49,418 nt of DNA from an archaeon (GTDB lineage: Archaea; Nanobdellota; Nanobdellia; Woesearchaeales; GW2011-AR9), in NCBI GenBank assembly GCA_018696395.1, contig JABHQR010000018.1:1-49418 (forward strand), given 5' to 3'. The translations under genes and the position numbers were made by a program. Numbering within the stretch: position 1 is the stretch's first letter; each line of letters starts with the position of its first letter. The notes beneath the pieces are model-generated. The model was not told the DNA's origin and searched no databases. It was given only the letters and a program-made list of their open reading frames with translations. Shown piece after piece: positions 24,386 to 32,719 of the stretch.

Positions 24386-25600
24386 ATGATTAAAGATTAC
24401 TTTTTATTTGCGTATAAAAGTGCTAAGAACAGAAAAATTCGTTCTTGGTTAACCATGATTGGCATTTTCATAGGAATTGCCGCAGTTGTAGCTTTAGTTT
24501 CTTTATCTCAAGGAATGCAGGAAGCTATTAATGAAGAGTTTGTTAAATTAGGCAGTGATAAATTAATTGTAAGTGCAGCAGGAAGTAGTTTTGGGCCCCC
24601 TGGAACAGCAGTATCAAACCCACTAACAATTGATGATGAAGAAATTATTGAAAGAACCAAAGGTGTTGATGTTGCAGTTGGAAGATTGTTAAGAAATGCA
24701 AGAATAGAATTCTCAGGAGAAATAATTTATGATTATATTATTTCAACTCCAGACGATAATGAGGGATTAGAACTCGCCATAGAATCTAACGATTATGTTA
24801 TTGAAAGTGGAAGGATGTTAGACAAAGATGATAAATTTAAAATTGTTTTAGGATACAATGTTGCAGATGATATGTTTGATGAAAAAGTAGAACTCAGGGA
24901 CAAAATAAATATTCAAAATCACAATTTTGATGTTGTAGGAATTCTAGAAGATTCAGGCAACCCACAAAAAGATGACACTATATTAGTTCCAGAAGTTGCA
25001 GTTAGAGAAATTCTTGATATTGAAAATGAGTTTGATATTATCCCATTAAAGGTTTTGCCAGGAGAAGATTTAGATACAGTTAGTGAAAATTTAGCAGAAG
25101 AATTGAGAAAATTCAGAAATGTTGAAGAGGGAAAAGAAGATTTTAGTATTCAAACACCAGGAGATATTCTTGATGCATTAAATAACATTTTAGCAATCGT
25201 TCAAGGAGTGTTGGTGGGTATCGCGGCTATATCTTTGTTAGTAGGCGGAATTGGAATTATGAATACAATGTATACTGCGGTAAGTGAAAGAACCAGAGAG
25301 ATTGGAATTATGAAATCGTTAGGTGCAAAAAATAATGATATCCTTTACATGTTTATGATAGAATCAGGATTTTTAGGTTTTTTTGGAGGAGTAGTAGGAG
25401 TGCTGTTAGGATTTGGGATTAGTAAATTAGTAGAATATGTTGCATACCAAATGTATGGGAGTTCATTAATACAAGCACAGTTTAGTCCATTCCTCTTAAT
25501 TGGGATGTTAATGTTTGGATTTTCAGTAGGAATGCTTTCTGGAATGTTTCCAGCTAGGCAAGCAGCAAAACTTAAACCAGTAGATTCATTAAGGAAATAA
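24386..25600 (+). CDS. MacB/FtsX-type ABC permease, copy 1
   Basis: A type VII ABC permease subunit (404 residues): N-terminal helix (RSWLTMIGIFIGIAAVVALVSL), a MacB-type periplasmic core domain (about 45-260), then three helices, with the conserved block GGIGIMNTMYTAVSERTREIGIMKSLGAK before the second and a C-terminal FPARQAAKLKPVDSLRK. It moves or pulls substrates outside the membrane using ATP hydrolysis by a partner ATPase. It lies between the COG1361-like gene (2 bp) and a paralogous permease (55 bp). Confidence 0.9.
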   Translation: MIKDYFLFAYKSAKNRKIRSWLTMIGIFIGIAAVVALVSLSQGMQEAINEEFVKLGSDKLIVSAAGSSFGPPGTAVSNPLTIDDEEIIERTKGVDVAVGRLLRNARIEFSGEIIYDYIISTPDDNEGLELAIESNDYVIESGRMLDKDDKFKIVLGYNVADDMFDEKVELRDKINIQNHNFDVVGILEDSGNPQKDDTILVPEVAVREILDIENEFDIIPLKVLPGEDLDTVSENLAEELRKFRNVEEGKEDFSIQTPGDILDALNNILAIVQGVLVGIAAISLLVGGIGIMNTMYTAVSERTREIGIMKSLGAKNNDILYMFMIESGFLGFFGGVVGVLLGFGISKLVEYVAYQMYGSSLIQAQFSPFLLIGMLMFGFSVGMLSGMFPARQAAKLKPVDSLRK

Positions 25601-25655
25601 ATTAAGTAAGAATATAATCAACATAATTAAATTTAAAAAAAGATAAAATATCAAA

Positions 25656-26876
25656 ATGATTAAAGACTATTTCAAATTACCCTGGAGAGAGATTAGAAGA
25701 AGAAAGTTAAGATCAGTGTTAACTTTAATTGGTATTTTCATAGGTATTGCGGCAATTGTTTCTTTAATCACGCTGGGTCAAGGTTTAGAAAATGCAATAA
25801 CTCAACAATTTCAATCTTTAGGTAATGATAAGTTGTTGATATATGCAAAAGGTAACCCCTTCAACGCAGGTTTATCAAATGGGGCTATAACAATTACGGA
25901 AGATGATTTAGAGGTAGTAAGAGATACGCCAGGAGTTTCTATTGCAGCAGGAATGATTTATACAACTGCAGGAATAGAATTTAATGATAATGTACGTTAT
26001 GCTTTTGTATCTGGAATCCCAACCGATGAAGAAGAAAGAAAATTGGTTGGAGAATCTCAAAGTTATCATGTAATGGATGGAAGATTCATTGAAGATGGAG
26101 ATAAATATAAAGTTGTTTTAGGTAACGAATACAGTAAAGAAATATTTATGGGGAAAATTGTAGAGACTAGTGATAAAGTATTAATCAACAATCAAGAATT
26201 TAAAGTAGTGGGGATTCTTGAAAAGATTGGTTCTCCACCAGACGATCAATCTGCAATGATCCCATTAGAAGCATATCAAGAAATTTTTAATTCAGGAAAT
26301 GAAATTGGGTTAATAATTGCTCAAACAGAAGTTGGAGAAGATTCATCCAAAATTGCAAAAGAAGTAGAAAAAGAATTAAGAGAGTATAGAGATGTTGATG
26401 AGGGTGAAGAAGATTTCACCGTTGAAACACCTGAACAATTGATGGAAAGTTTTTCATCTATCCTTAATATTATTCAAGCAGTATTAATTGGAATTACAGG
26501 AATTTCTTTGTTAGTGGGAGGGGTAGGTATTATGAATACCATGTATACTGCAGTTTTACAAAGAACAAGAGAAATTGGAATTATGAAAGCATTAGGTGCA
26601 AGAAATAGCCACATAATGTGGTTATTTTTAATTGAATCAGGATTATATGGATTAGGCGGAGGATTATTAGGAATTATTGTAGGAATCGGATTTGCTAAAA
26701 TTACAGAAAAATTATTTGAGATTGCAATCGGACCTTCATTCTTATCAATAGAGATAGACATATCTTTGATATTAGGAACATTAATATTTTCATTTATTGT
26801 TGGAAGTTTATCTGGGATTGCACCTGCTTGGCAAGCATCAAAATTAAAACCAGTTGATTCATTAAGATATGAATAA
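25656..26876 (+). CDS. MacB/FtsX-type ABC permease, copy 2
   Basis: A paralogue of the preceding permease (406 residues) with the same layout: MIKDYFKLPWREIRRRKLRS, first helix, MacB core domain, GGVGIMNTMYTAVLQRTREI, two more helices and APAWQASKLKPVDSLRYE. The transmembrane and coupling regions are much more alike between the copies than the core domains, as expected for a heterodimeric permease. It is followed by the ATPase gene (14-bp gap with AAAAGGAG before its ATG). Confidence 0.9.
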   Translation: MIKDYFKLPWREIRRRKLRSVLTLIGIFIGIAAIVSLITLGQGLENAITQQFQSLGNDKLLIYAKGNPFNAGLSNGAITITEDDLEVVRDTPGVSIAAGMIYTTAGIEFNDNVRYAFVSGIPTDEEERKLVGESQSYHVMDGRFIEDGDKYKVVLGNEYSKEIFMGKIVETSDKVLINNQEFKVVGILEKIGSPPDDQSAMIPLEAYQEIFNSGNEIGLIIAQTEVGEDSSKIAKEVEKELREYRDVDEGEEDFTVETPEQLMESFSSILNIIQAVLIGITGISLLVGGVGIMNTMYTAVLQRTREIGIMKALGARNSHIMWLFLIESGLYGLGGGLLGIIVGIGFAKITEKLFEIAIGPSFLSIEIDISLILGTLIFSFIVGSLSGIAPAWQASKLKPVDSLRYE

Positions 26877-26890
26877 AAGGAGTAAATAAA

Positions 26891-27637
26891 ATGAAGAAAA
26901 AAAGTGACAATCAAAAATCAAAAAACCACAAAACTAAAGATAATACAATTATAGAACTCAAAGATGTTTGGAAAACTTATAAATTAGGAACATTATCTTT
27001 AGATGTCTTGAGAGGGATTAATATTAAGATAAAAAAAGGAGAGTTTGTTGCAATTGTTGGCCCGTCGGGAAGTGGTAAATCAACTTTAATGAACCAAGTA
27101 GGGGTGTTAGATATCCCAACAAAGGGACAAGTCTTATTAGATGGACATGACATTTCTAAATATTCTGAATCTGAACTAGCGCAGATTAGGGGTAAAAAGA
27201 TTGGTTTCATTTTTCAACAATTCAATTTAATTCAAACCTTAACTGCTCTTGAAAATGTTATTTTACCAACTATATTTCAAAACGTAGAGGAAGAAACAAG
27301 AACAAAAAGAGCTAAAAAACTTCTTATAAATGTAGGATTAAGTGACAGGATGAATCATAAACCTAGTGAGTTAAGTGGTGGTCAACAGCAAAGAGTTGCA
27401 ATATCTAGGGCATTAATTAACGATCCAGAAATTATTTTGGCTGATGAACCTACAGGAAACTTAGATTCAAGTTCAGGAGAACAAATAATGAACGAATTAT
27501 CTGAATTACATTCTAAAGAAGGAAAGACAATTATATTGGTAACACATGACAATGAGTTAATCCATTATGCAGATAGAGTAATACATGTTAAAGATGGACA
27601 AGTGCTTAAAGAGATTAGTAAAAAAAAGAATGTTTAA
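26891..27637 (+). CDS. ABC transporter ATPase of the LolD/MacB class
   Basis: The cytoplasmic nucleotide-binding subunit (248 residues) for the two permeases just upstream. Walker A is GPSGSGKST, the Q-loop is IFQQFNLIQTLTALENV, the signature is LSGGQQQRVAISRAL, Walker B with the LolD-type continuation is IILADEPTGNLDS, and the switch His is in VTHD. A short Lys/Asn/Ser-rich N-terminal extension (about 18 residues) precedes the domain. AAAAGGAG lies before the ATG. Last gene of the four-gene operon. Confidence 0.93.
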   Translation: MKKKSDNQKSKNHKTKDNTIIELKDVWKTYKLGTLSLDVLRGINIKIKKGEFVAIVGPSGSGKSTLMNQVGVLDIPTKGQVLLDGHDISKYSESELAQIRGKKIGFIFQQFNLIQTLTALENVILPTIFQNVEEETRTKRAKKLLINVGLSDRMNHKPSELSGGQQQRVAISRALINDPEIILADEPTGNLDSSSGEQIMNELSELHSKEGKTIILVTHDNELIHYADRVIHVKDGQVLKEISKKKNV

Positions 27638-27732
27638 AAAACACTGGTTAACAATGACAATTAATAATTACAATGATTACTAGTTATCCTCTTAAAAATA
27701 GGGTATCCAACTTATTCTTTAAAATATCTAAA

Positions 27733-27742
27733 TATTTATAAA
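27733..27742 (+). promoter_or_regulatory. TATA box and Shine-Dalgarno site of the DsbA-cupredoxin gene
   Basis: TATTTATAAA lies about 44 bases before the ATG at 27782. A start site 25-27 bases on leaves a leader of roughly 18 bases containing GAGGGGTGA (27767-27775), a strong archaeal ribosome site six bases before the ATG. Confidence 0.55.
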
Positions 27743-27781
27743 GTAATTTCTGAATTTAATCTTATCGAGGGGTGATTTTTC

Positions 27782-29383
27782 ATGGAACAAAAGCAGTTAG
27801 ATGAAATAGACGAATCATTCTTTGGTGAAGAAATCATTGAAGATGAAGAACCAAAGATAAAAAAGTCTAAAAATAAAAGTAAAAAATCTGATAAAATGGC
27901 AGAGAAAAAATCAAAAGAAAAAAAGAAAGAAGAACCTTCTAAAAAAAGTGAAGTTGTAATTGAAGAACCTAAACTTGAAGAGAAGAAGGAAGAAGTAAAA
28001 ATTGAAACTATTTCTGATGAAAAAATTGACCCTTGGGCAGATGAAGATAAATCCACAGGAAGTTTGTTTGGTCAAATATCCACTTGGCAAGCAGTTGCAG
28101 GAATTTTAGCAATTTTGTTAATATTCTCAATATTTACTTATGGATTCAGATTTTCAGATTCTGAACAAGGAGATGCAATTTCATTATCAGAAGCAGAAGG
28201 ATTAGCATTAGAGTATATTAACAGTGAATTATTGCAAGCACCTTTTGTTGCAGAACTAAAAGATTCTGAAGAGTTAGATAATATATATCGATTTTCATTA
28301 AATATTGGTGGACAAACCATTGATTCTTATATGACAAAAGATGGAACTATGTTATTTCCACAAGGTTTTGAGATTGTAAATGGGAATGTTGAAGTTTCTG
28401 AAGGTAATGAAGAAGATACTTCTGAAGCAATGGACATGACAGAATTAATGGATGACGATGCAGTTAAAGGAGATGTAGATGCATTAGTAACAATCGTAGA
28501 ATTTAGTGATTATGAATGTCCTTTTTGTGGTAAGTATGTTGAAGAGACTATGCCTCAGATAATGGAAAACTATGTTGATACAGGAAAAGTAAATTATGTA
28601 TTCAGAGATTTTCCACTAAGTTTCCACGCTGATGCTCAAAAAGCGGCTGAAGCAGCTGAATGTGCTGGTGAACAAGACATGTACTGGGATATGCACGACA
28701 TATTGTTTGAAAATAGTAATGCTTTAGATATTGACAGCCTAAAATCTTACGCAGAAGAGATAGGATTAGATACTGAAGAGTTTGATTCCTGTTTAGATAA
28801 TGGTGACATGGCAGACGAAGTTGAATCTGATATGGCTGCAGGTGCAGAATTTGGTGTACAAGGAACTCCAGCATTTTTCATCAATGGAGAATTAGTTAGT
28901 GGGGCCATGCCTTATGCAGTATTTGAAGAAGCAATTGAAGCAGCTTTAGCAGAAGTTACTGGAGATAATGTAGAAGACACAGTAGTAGAAGTTGAAGAGG
29001 AAGAAGAAGTAATTGAAGAACCAGTAGCTGAAGAAGAGGAAGAAGAAGTAGTGATAGTAGAAGAGGAAGAAACAGAAGAAGAAATGGCTGAAGAAACTGT
29101 TGAAGAAGATACAACTACAGCAACTACATCATTTTCAGTATCAGCTAAGAAATGGATGTTTAGCCCTCAACAGATTACTGTTTCTGAAGGTGACGTTGTT
29201 AGTTTGACAATTATTCCTGAAGCACTAGACTTTACTTTTACATTAGAAAGCTTTGGTGTTGAAGAAGAAGTTTCTGGAACTACAACCATTCAATTTACTG
29301 CAGATGCAACAGGAGAATTTGATTTTACTTGTAGCAGTTGTGAGGAGTGGAGAGGAATGACTGGAACTTTAGTAGTTGAATAA
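27782..29383 (+). CDS. Membrane-anchored DsbA-like oxidoreductase fused to a cupredoxin-like domain
   Basis: A 533-residue extracytoplasmic redox protein. A highly charged cytoplasmic segment (1-100, Lys/Glu-rich) leads to one membrane helix (about 102-121). A small domain with AEGLALEYINSEL follows (135-200). A DsbA-like thioredoxin domain (230-390) has C246-P-F-C249, a cis-Pro at GTP (P363) and two extra cysteines (C294, C337). A Glu-rich linker (400-445) joins a cupredoxin-like domain (450-533). In the last, the copper loop reads C517-x2-C520-x5-M526 with Trp where a His ligand is usual, so copper binding is uncertain. Probable role: disulfide formation or reduction on exported proteins, perhaps coupled to a metal or electron centre. 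Confidence 0.82.
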   Translation: MEQKQLDEIDESFFGEEIIEDEEPKIKKSKNKSKKSDKMAEKKSKEKKKEEPSKKSEVVIEEPKLEEKKEEVKIETISDEKIDPWADEDKSTGSLFGQISTWQAVAGILAILLIFSIFTYGFRFSDSEQGDAISLSEAEGLALEYINSELLQAPFVAELKDSEELDNIYRFSLNIGGQTIDSYMTKDGTMLFPQGFEIVNGNVEVSEGNEEDTSEAMDMTELMDDDAVKGDVDALVTIVEFSDYECPFCGKYVEETMPQIMENYVDTGKVNYVFRDFPLSFHADAQKAAEAAECAGEQDMYWDMHDILFENSNALDIDSLKSYAEEIGLDTEEFDSCLDNGDMADEVESDMAAGAEFGVQGTPAFFINGELVSGAMPYAVFEEAIEAALAEVTGDNVEDTVVEVEEEEEVIEEPVAEEEEEEVVIVEEEETEEEMAEETVEEDTTTATTSFSVSAKKWMFSPQQITVSEGDVVSLTIIPEALDFTFTLESFGVEEEVSGTTTIQFTADATGEFDFTCSSCEEWRGMTGTLVVE

Positions 29384-29414
29384 GTCAAACAAAAAACAAG
29401 TAAAGTTTATTAAA

Positions 29415-29432
29415 AACTTTATTTTTTTTCTA
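29415..29432 (+). terminator. T-tract terminator after the DsbA-cupredoxin gene
   Basis: Uninterrupted T-rich sequence (ctttattttttttct) follows the stop codon by about 30 bases and lies just before the next ATG. Confidence 0.4.
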
Positions 29433-29439
29433 TTTTATT

Positions 29440-30027
29440 ATGGCAATTGAAAAAAAGTGGATGAAAATAGTATATTTAACCTTAATGGTCCTAGTAGCAG
29501 CTGGGTTTACATTACCTGGAATAATGTATTTTGGTGGAGGGAGTTCTGATAGTAATACAGTGACAGTAGGTAATGATAGAATTTGTTCAACAGACATAGA
29601 ATGTTATCTTACTTGTGAGGGTGAATTAAAAGCTTCTTTATGCTATCAAAACTTGTGTGAAATTAATAATTGTAACGAAGAAAGTAATTATGATTCAGAA
29701 GGATTTACATTTAATTTGAATATTGAAATTAGTGGAGAACACATTGATTTAAGTGAAAGAAGTAGTGAATATAATATTTTTGCAGAATTTTCTGAAATTA
29801 GTAATACTGGAAATGAAGTTAATATCCATACAGATTTCTTATCGATGAACCAAATTCTTGAAAAAGTAGGAATGGGCTTAAGCAGTCAATGTATTACAAT
29901 AGATGGGACAACTTATTGTAGAAGCGACAGTTATGATTTAACATTTACAGTTAATGGTGAAGAAAGTTATAGTTATGGGAATGTTGTACCAGAAGAGGGA
30001 GATGTTATTAAGATTACATTTACTTGA
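29440..30027 (+). CDS. Membrane-anchored protein with Cys-rich segment, unknown
   Basis: A 195-residue protein with a signal anchor at about residues 8-30 (IVYLTLMVLVAAGFTLPGIMYFGG). A segment rich in cysteine follows (ICSTDIECYLTCEG, LCYQNLCEINNC; seven Cys in about 35 residues), then a beta-rich domain (80-195) with two more Cys. Not recognised. Disulfides are likely outside the cell; the DsbA-like neighbour upstream could form them. It lies 56 bp after that gene. Confidence 0.55.
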   Translation: MAIEKKWMKIVYLTLMVLVAAGFTLPGIMYFGGGSSDSNTVTVGNDRICSTDIECYLTCEGELKASLCYQNLCEINNCNEESNYDSEGFTFNLNIEISGEHIDLSERSSEYNIFAEFSEISNTGNEVNIHTDFLSMNQILEKVGMGLSSQCITIDGTTYCRSDSYDLTFTVNGEESYSYGNVVPEEGDVIKITFT

Positions 30028-30102
30028 TTTTTATTTTAAATTATTTATAATTTTTCTGAACAGTATCGCAATTTTAACACAATATCCCTCCATAACACAC
30101 AA

Positions 30103-30111
30103 TATTTATAT
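30103..30111 (+). promoter_or_regulatory. TATA box of glutamate dehydrogenase
   Basis: ATATTTATATA-type element centred 27-29 bases before the ATG at 30136, predicting a leaderless transcript. Confidence 0.6.
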
Positions 30112-30135
30112 AGCATAAATTTTGCTTTAACTTCT

Positions 30136-31350
30136 ATGAATTTCACAACAATTACTAACTTTATCGATAAGATAGGAAAGATTGCTAACCTTTCTGAGAA
30201 AGAATTAAAAATTCTTAAAACAGCAAGAAGAGAACATACAGCAGAATTGAAAGTTAATGAGAATAAATATCTTGCTTACAGGGTACAATTTAATGATGCT
30301 CGCGGTCCAACAAAAGGTGGAATCAGATACCATCCTGAAGTTGATTTAGATGAAGTTAAAGCATTAGCTTTTTGGATGTCGTTAAAAACTGCTGTTGCAG
30401 ATGTTCCTTATGGTGGTGCCAAAGGTGGAATTACAGTTAATCCAAAAGAGTTAACAATTCAAGAGTTAGAAGAATTAAGTAGAAAATGGATCAGAGCATT
30501 CCATGAACATATTGGTCCAACTAAAGATATTCCTGCACCGGATGTTTATACAACTCCACAAATAATGGCCTGGATGATGGATGAGTATGAAAAAATCAAA
30601 GGTGAAAAATCCCCTGGAGTTATAACTGGTAAACCGTTAGAATTGGGTGGTTCATTAGTGAGAGATATTGCAACAGCATTAGGGGGAGTTTATGTTCTTA
30701 AAGAAGCAGTTGCAAAATTAGGTTTAACTGAAAAAACAGTTGCTATTCAAGGGTTTGGTAATGCTGGTATGAATGCTGCAAAAATATTGTCTGAAGAGGG
30801 ATATAAAATTGTTGCAGTATCAGATTCTAAAGGGGCAATTTACAATTATGAAGGATTAAATCTTAATGAAGTTATTAAAGTTAAACAAGAAACTAAAAGT
30901 GTTGTAAATTATTCTAACGCAGAAAAGATTAGTAATGGGGATTTATTAAAATTAAATGTTTGCGTGTTAGTACCTTCAGCTTTAGCTAACGCCATTACCG
31001 TTGAAAATGCTAATGACATTAAAGCAAAAATTATTTTAGAATTAGCTAATGGCCCAACTACCCCTGAAGCTGACGAGATTTTACATAAGAATAAAGTGTT
31101 AGTTTTACCAGACATTTTAGCTAACTCAGGCGGAGTTACCGTAAGTTATTTTGAATGGGTACAAAACAATTATGGTTATTACTGGGACGCACAAACTGTA
31201 AAAGATAGGCTAAAAGAAAAGTTAGTAAAAGCTTTTAACAGCATTTGGGAAAAGTACAGCAGTAATAATTATGATTTTAGAATTAATACTTACTTGTTAG
31301 CTATTGATAGAATCTTAAAAGCTGAAAAGTTAAGAGGCAATTTGAAGTAG
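30136..31350 (+). CDS. gdhA: Glutamate dehydrogenase (Glu/Leu/Phe/Val dehydrogenase family)
   Basis: Interconverts glutamate and 2-oxoglutarate plus ammonia using NAD(P)H in the cytoplasm. Signatures are GPTKGGIRYHP, the catalytic lysine in VPYGGAKGGI, the catalytic aspartate in DIPAPDV, the GFGNAG nucleotide loop in VAIQGFGNAGMNAAK, and the C-terminal LPDILANSGGVTVSYFEWVQN. The length of 404 is slightly below the usual 415-420. It is a single-gene unit with its own promoter. The glutamate supplied could feed the GCS2 ligase locus at 17.8 kb, but that link is only metabolic inference. Cofactor preference cannot be read with confidence. Confidence 0.95.
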   Translation: MNFTTITNFIDKIGKIANLSEKELKILKTARREHTAELKVNENKYLAYRVQFNDARGPTKGGIRYHPEVDLDEVKALAFWMSLKTAVADVPYGGAKGGITVNPKELTIQELEELSRKWIRAFHEHIGPTKDIPAPDVYTTPQIMAWMMDEYEKIKGEKSPGVITGKPLELGGSLVRDIATALGGVYVLKEAVAKLGLTEKTVAIQGFGNAGMNAAKILSEEGYKIVAVSDSKGAIYNYEGLNLNEVIKVKQETKSVVNYSNAEKISNGDLLKLNVCVLVPSALANAITVENANDIKAKIILELANGPTTPEADEILHKNKVLVLPDILANSGGVTVSYFEWVQNNYGYYWDAQTVKDRLKEKLVKAFNSIWEKYSSNNYDFRINTYLLAIDRILKAEKLRGNLK

Positions 31351-31362
31351 AATATCTTTGGT

Positions 31363-31394
<32 letters not shown>

Positions 31395-31404
31395 TTATAA
31401 AAAT

Positions 31405-32589
31405 TCATTCTTCCCTACCATTAACAAACCCATCGATAATTTTATATCTTGCCATTACATTGTTAACATAATTATTCCCATCACCATATTTCTTTAAAGC
31501 AGATTTAAGATCTTTGGAACCGATACTAAAATCATTACCAGTAAGACGATATTCCCTCACCATGTTTAATACTGTGAAAAAGTTTAAGTCAGAGACATAA
31601 CTTCCAGAAAGTTCTTGTGGATTTAATTGGTATCCAGAAATTTCTTTTCCTTTTGAATTTACTCTTTCAGAACCTTGATGTTGACCAATATTTTCTTGCC
31701 AATAATTTAGTAAAGTTGATCTTAACAAAGTATTATCTTTTTCTTGTGCTTCGCATAAATTCTTCCTTGCTGCCCTGTTACCCTTTCTTGCTTCTATTAA
31801 TTCAGAAATATTTTCCCAATCTAAATATTGAGAATTTAATTGGTCATATAATTGAATTCTTGTCTGAGTTCTTTGTTGATATTCAACAAAACTAAATTCT
31901 TCAGTTCCAGCAATTTGATTTAATCTTTCTATTAATCCATTTACTTCAGCAAGTTCTTCACCAAATACATGTAAATGATTTTTAGAATAACGACTTTTTT
32001 CTACCTTTTTACTTAACAAAGTTCCAACTTTAGTTTCACCATTTTTATTGAACCCACCAGGTACGTCCATTAAAGTATAGATACTTTCTAAGAATGCTAC
32101 CTGGGTTATTTGACCTAAACCATAAGCATTACTTTCTGATCTTAAGTAAGGATTAAACGTTGATTCAGAGTAAAGTTGAGCTGCAATTAATGAAAATGGC
32201 AAGCCAGTAAAATCAGAATATTCTTGGATTACATCAGAATTTTCAACTATTGATTTAAACATAAAATAATTTTTATTTTTAGAGGACAATTCAGATAATT
32301 TTTCTTCTAAAGGATTAAATCTAATTGTATCAAAATCCTCAACCAAAGTATTTTCACTAGAATCTAATCCTAAAAACCAATCCCTAAAACTTTGAGAATC
32401 TTCAGTGTCAGTTAAATCTTCTAAAGGTATTTGAACACTTTCAGAGGTTTGGCCAGAAGTAATTACATTTGCCGAAGCCACATTATAATCACTAAATTGA
32501 TTATAGCCTAATACACCTAATTCACCCATTACAAAAAGTCCTAAACCAACACAGATTGGCTTTTTATAGTTCATGATTTTGTCAAACAT
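31405..32589 (-). CDS. Membrane-anchored lysozyme-like/SLT transglycosylase-like protein
   Basis: A 394-residue protein with a signal anchor (about 10-30, KPICVGLGLFVMGELGVLGY). After an acidic spacer, a lysozyme-superfamily core starts near residue 115: FSLIAAQLYSESTFNPYLRS with probable catalytic E142, then SNAYGLGQI (153-161), the arrangement of lytic transglycosylases. The remaining 220 residues are helical and charged, not a known wall-binding domain. SLT enzymes cleave the MurNAc-GlcNAc linkage of peptidoglycan; in an archaeon the target could be a related surface glycan or bacterial wall. Together with the NagZ-like GH3 it forms a striking pair. A TATA box lies at 32627-32634. Confidence 0.72.
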   Translation of the reverse strand: MFDKIMNYKKPICVGLGLFVMGELGVLGYNQFSDYNVASANVITSGQTSESVQIPLEDLTDTEDSQSFRDWFLGLDSSENTLVEDFDTIRFNPLEEKLSELSSKNKNYFMFKSIVENSDVIQEYSDFTGLPFSLIAAQLYSESTFNPYLRSESNAYGLGQITQVAFLESIYTLMDVPGGFNKNGETKVGTLLSKKVEKSRYSKNHLHVFGEELAEVNGLIERLNQIAGTEEFSFVEYQQRTQTRIQLYDQLNSQYLDWENISELIEARKGNRAARKNLCEAQEKDNTLLRSTLLNYWQENIGQHQGSERVNSKGKEISGYQLNPQELSGSYVSDLNFFTVLNMVREYRLTGNDFSIGSKDLKSALKKYGDGNNYVNNVMARYKIIDGFVNGREE

Positions 32590-32626
32590 TTTAATTGATT
32601 TTATTACTTACCAGTAGTGTATCCAA

Positions 32627-32634
32627 TTTATAAA
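32627..32634 (-). promoter_or_regulatory. TATA box of the lysozyme-like gene
   Basis: On the minus strand CGAAAGGTTTATAAATTGG combines a purine-rich BRE-like flank with TTTATAAA, about 40 bases before the ATG at 32589. Confidence 0.5.
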
Positions 32635-32686
32635 CCTTTCGGTCAAAAATAAAGATCACATTAAACCCCTTAAAAACCAACAAAAG

Positions 32687-32697
32687 AGTTAAATAAC
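32687..32697 (+). promoter_or_regulatory. TATA-like box of aspS
   Basis: AGTTAAATAAC lies with its centre about 28 bases before the ATG at 32720, predicting a leaderless transcript. Confidence 0.4.
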
Positions 32698-32719
32698 AGT
32701 TAATCACTTCAAAATCAAA

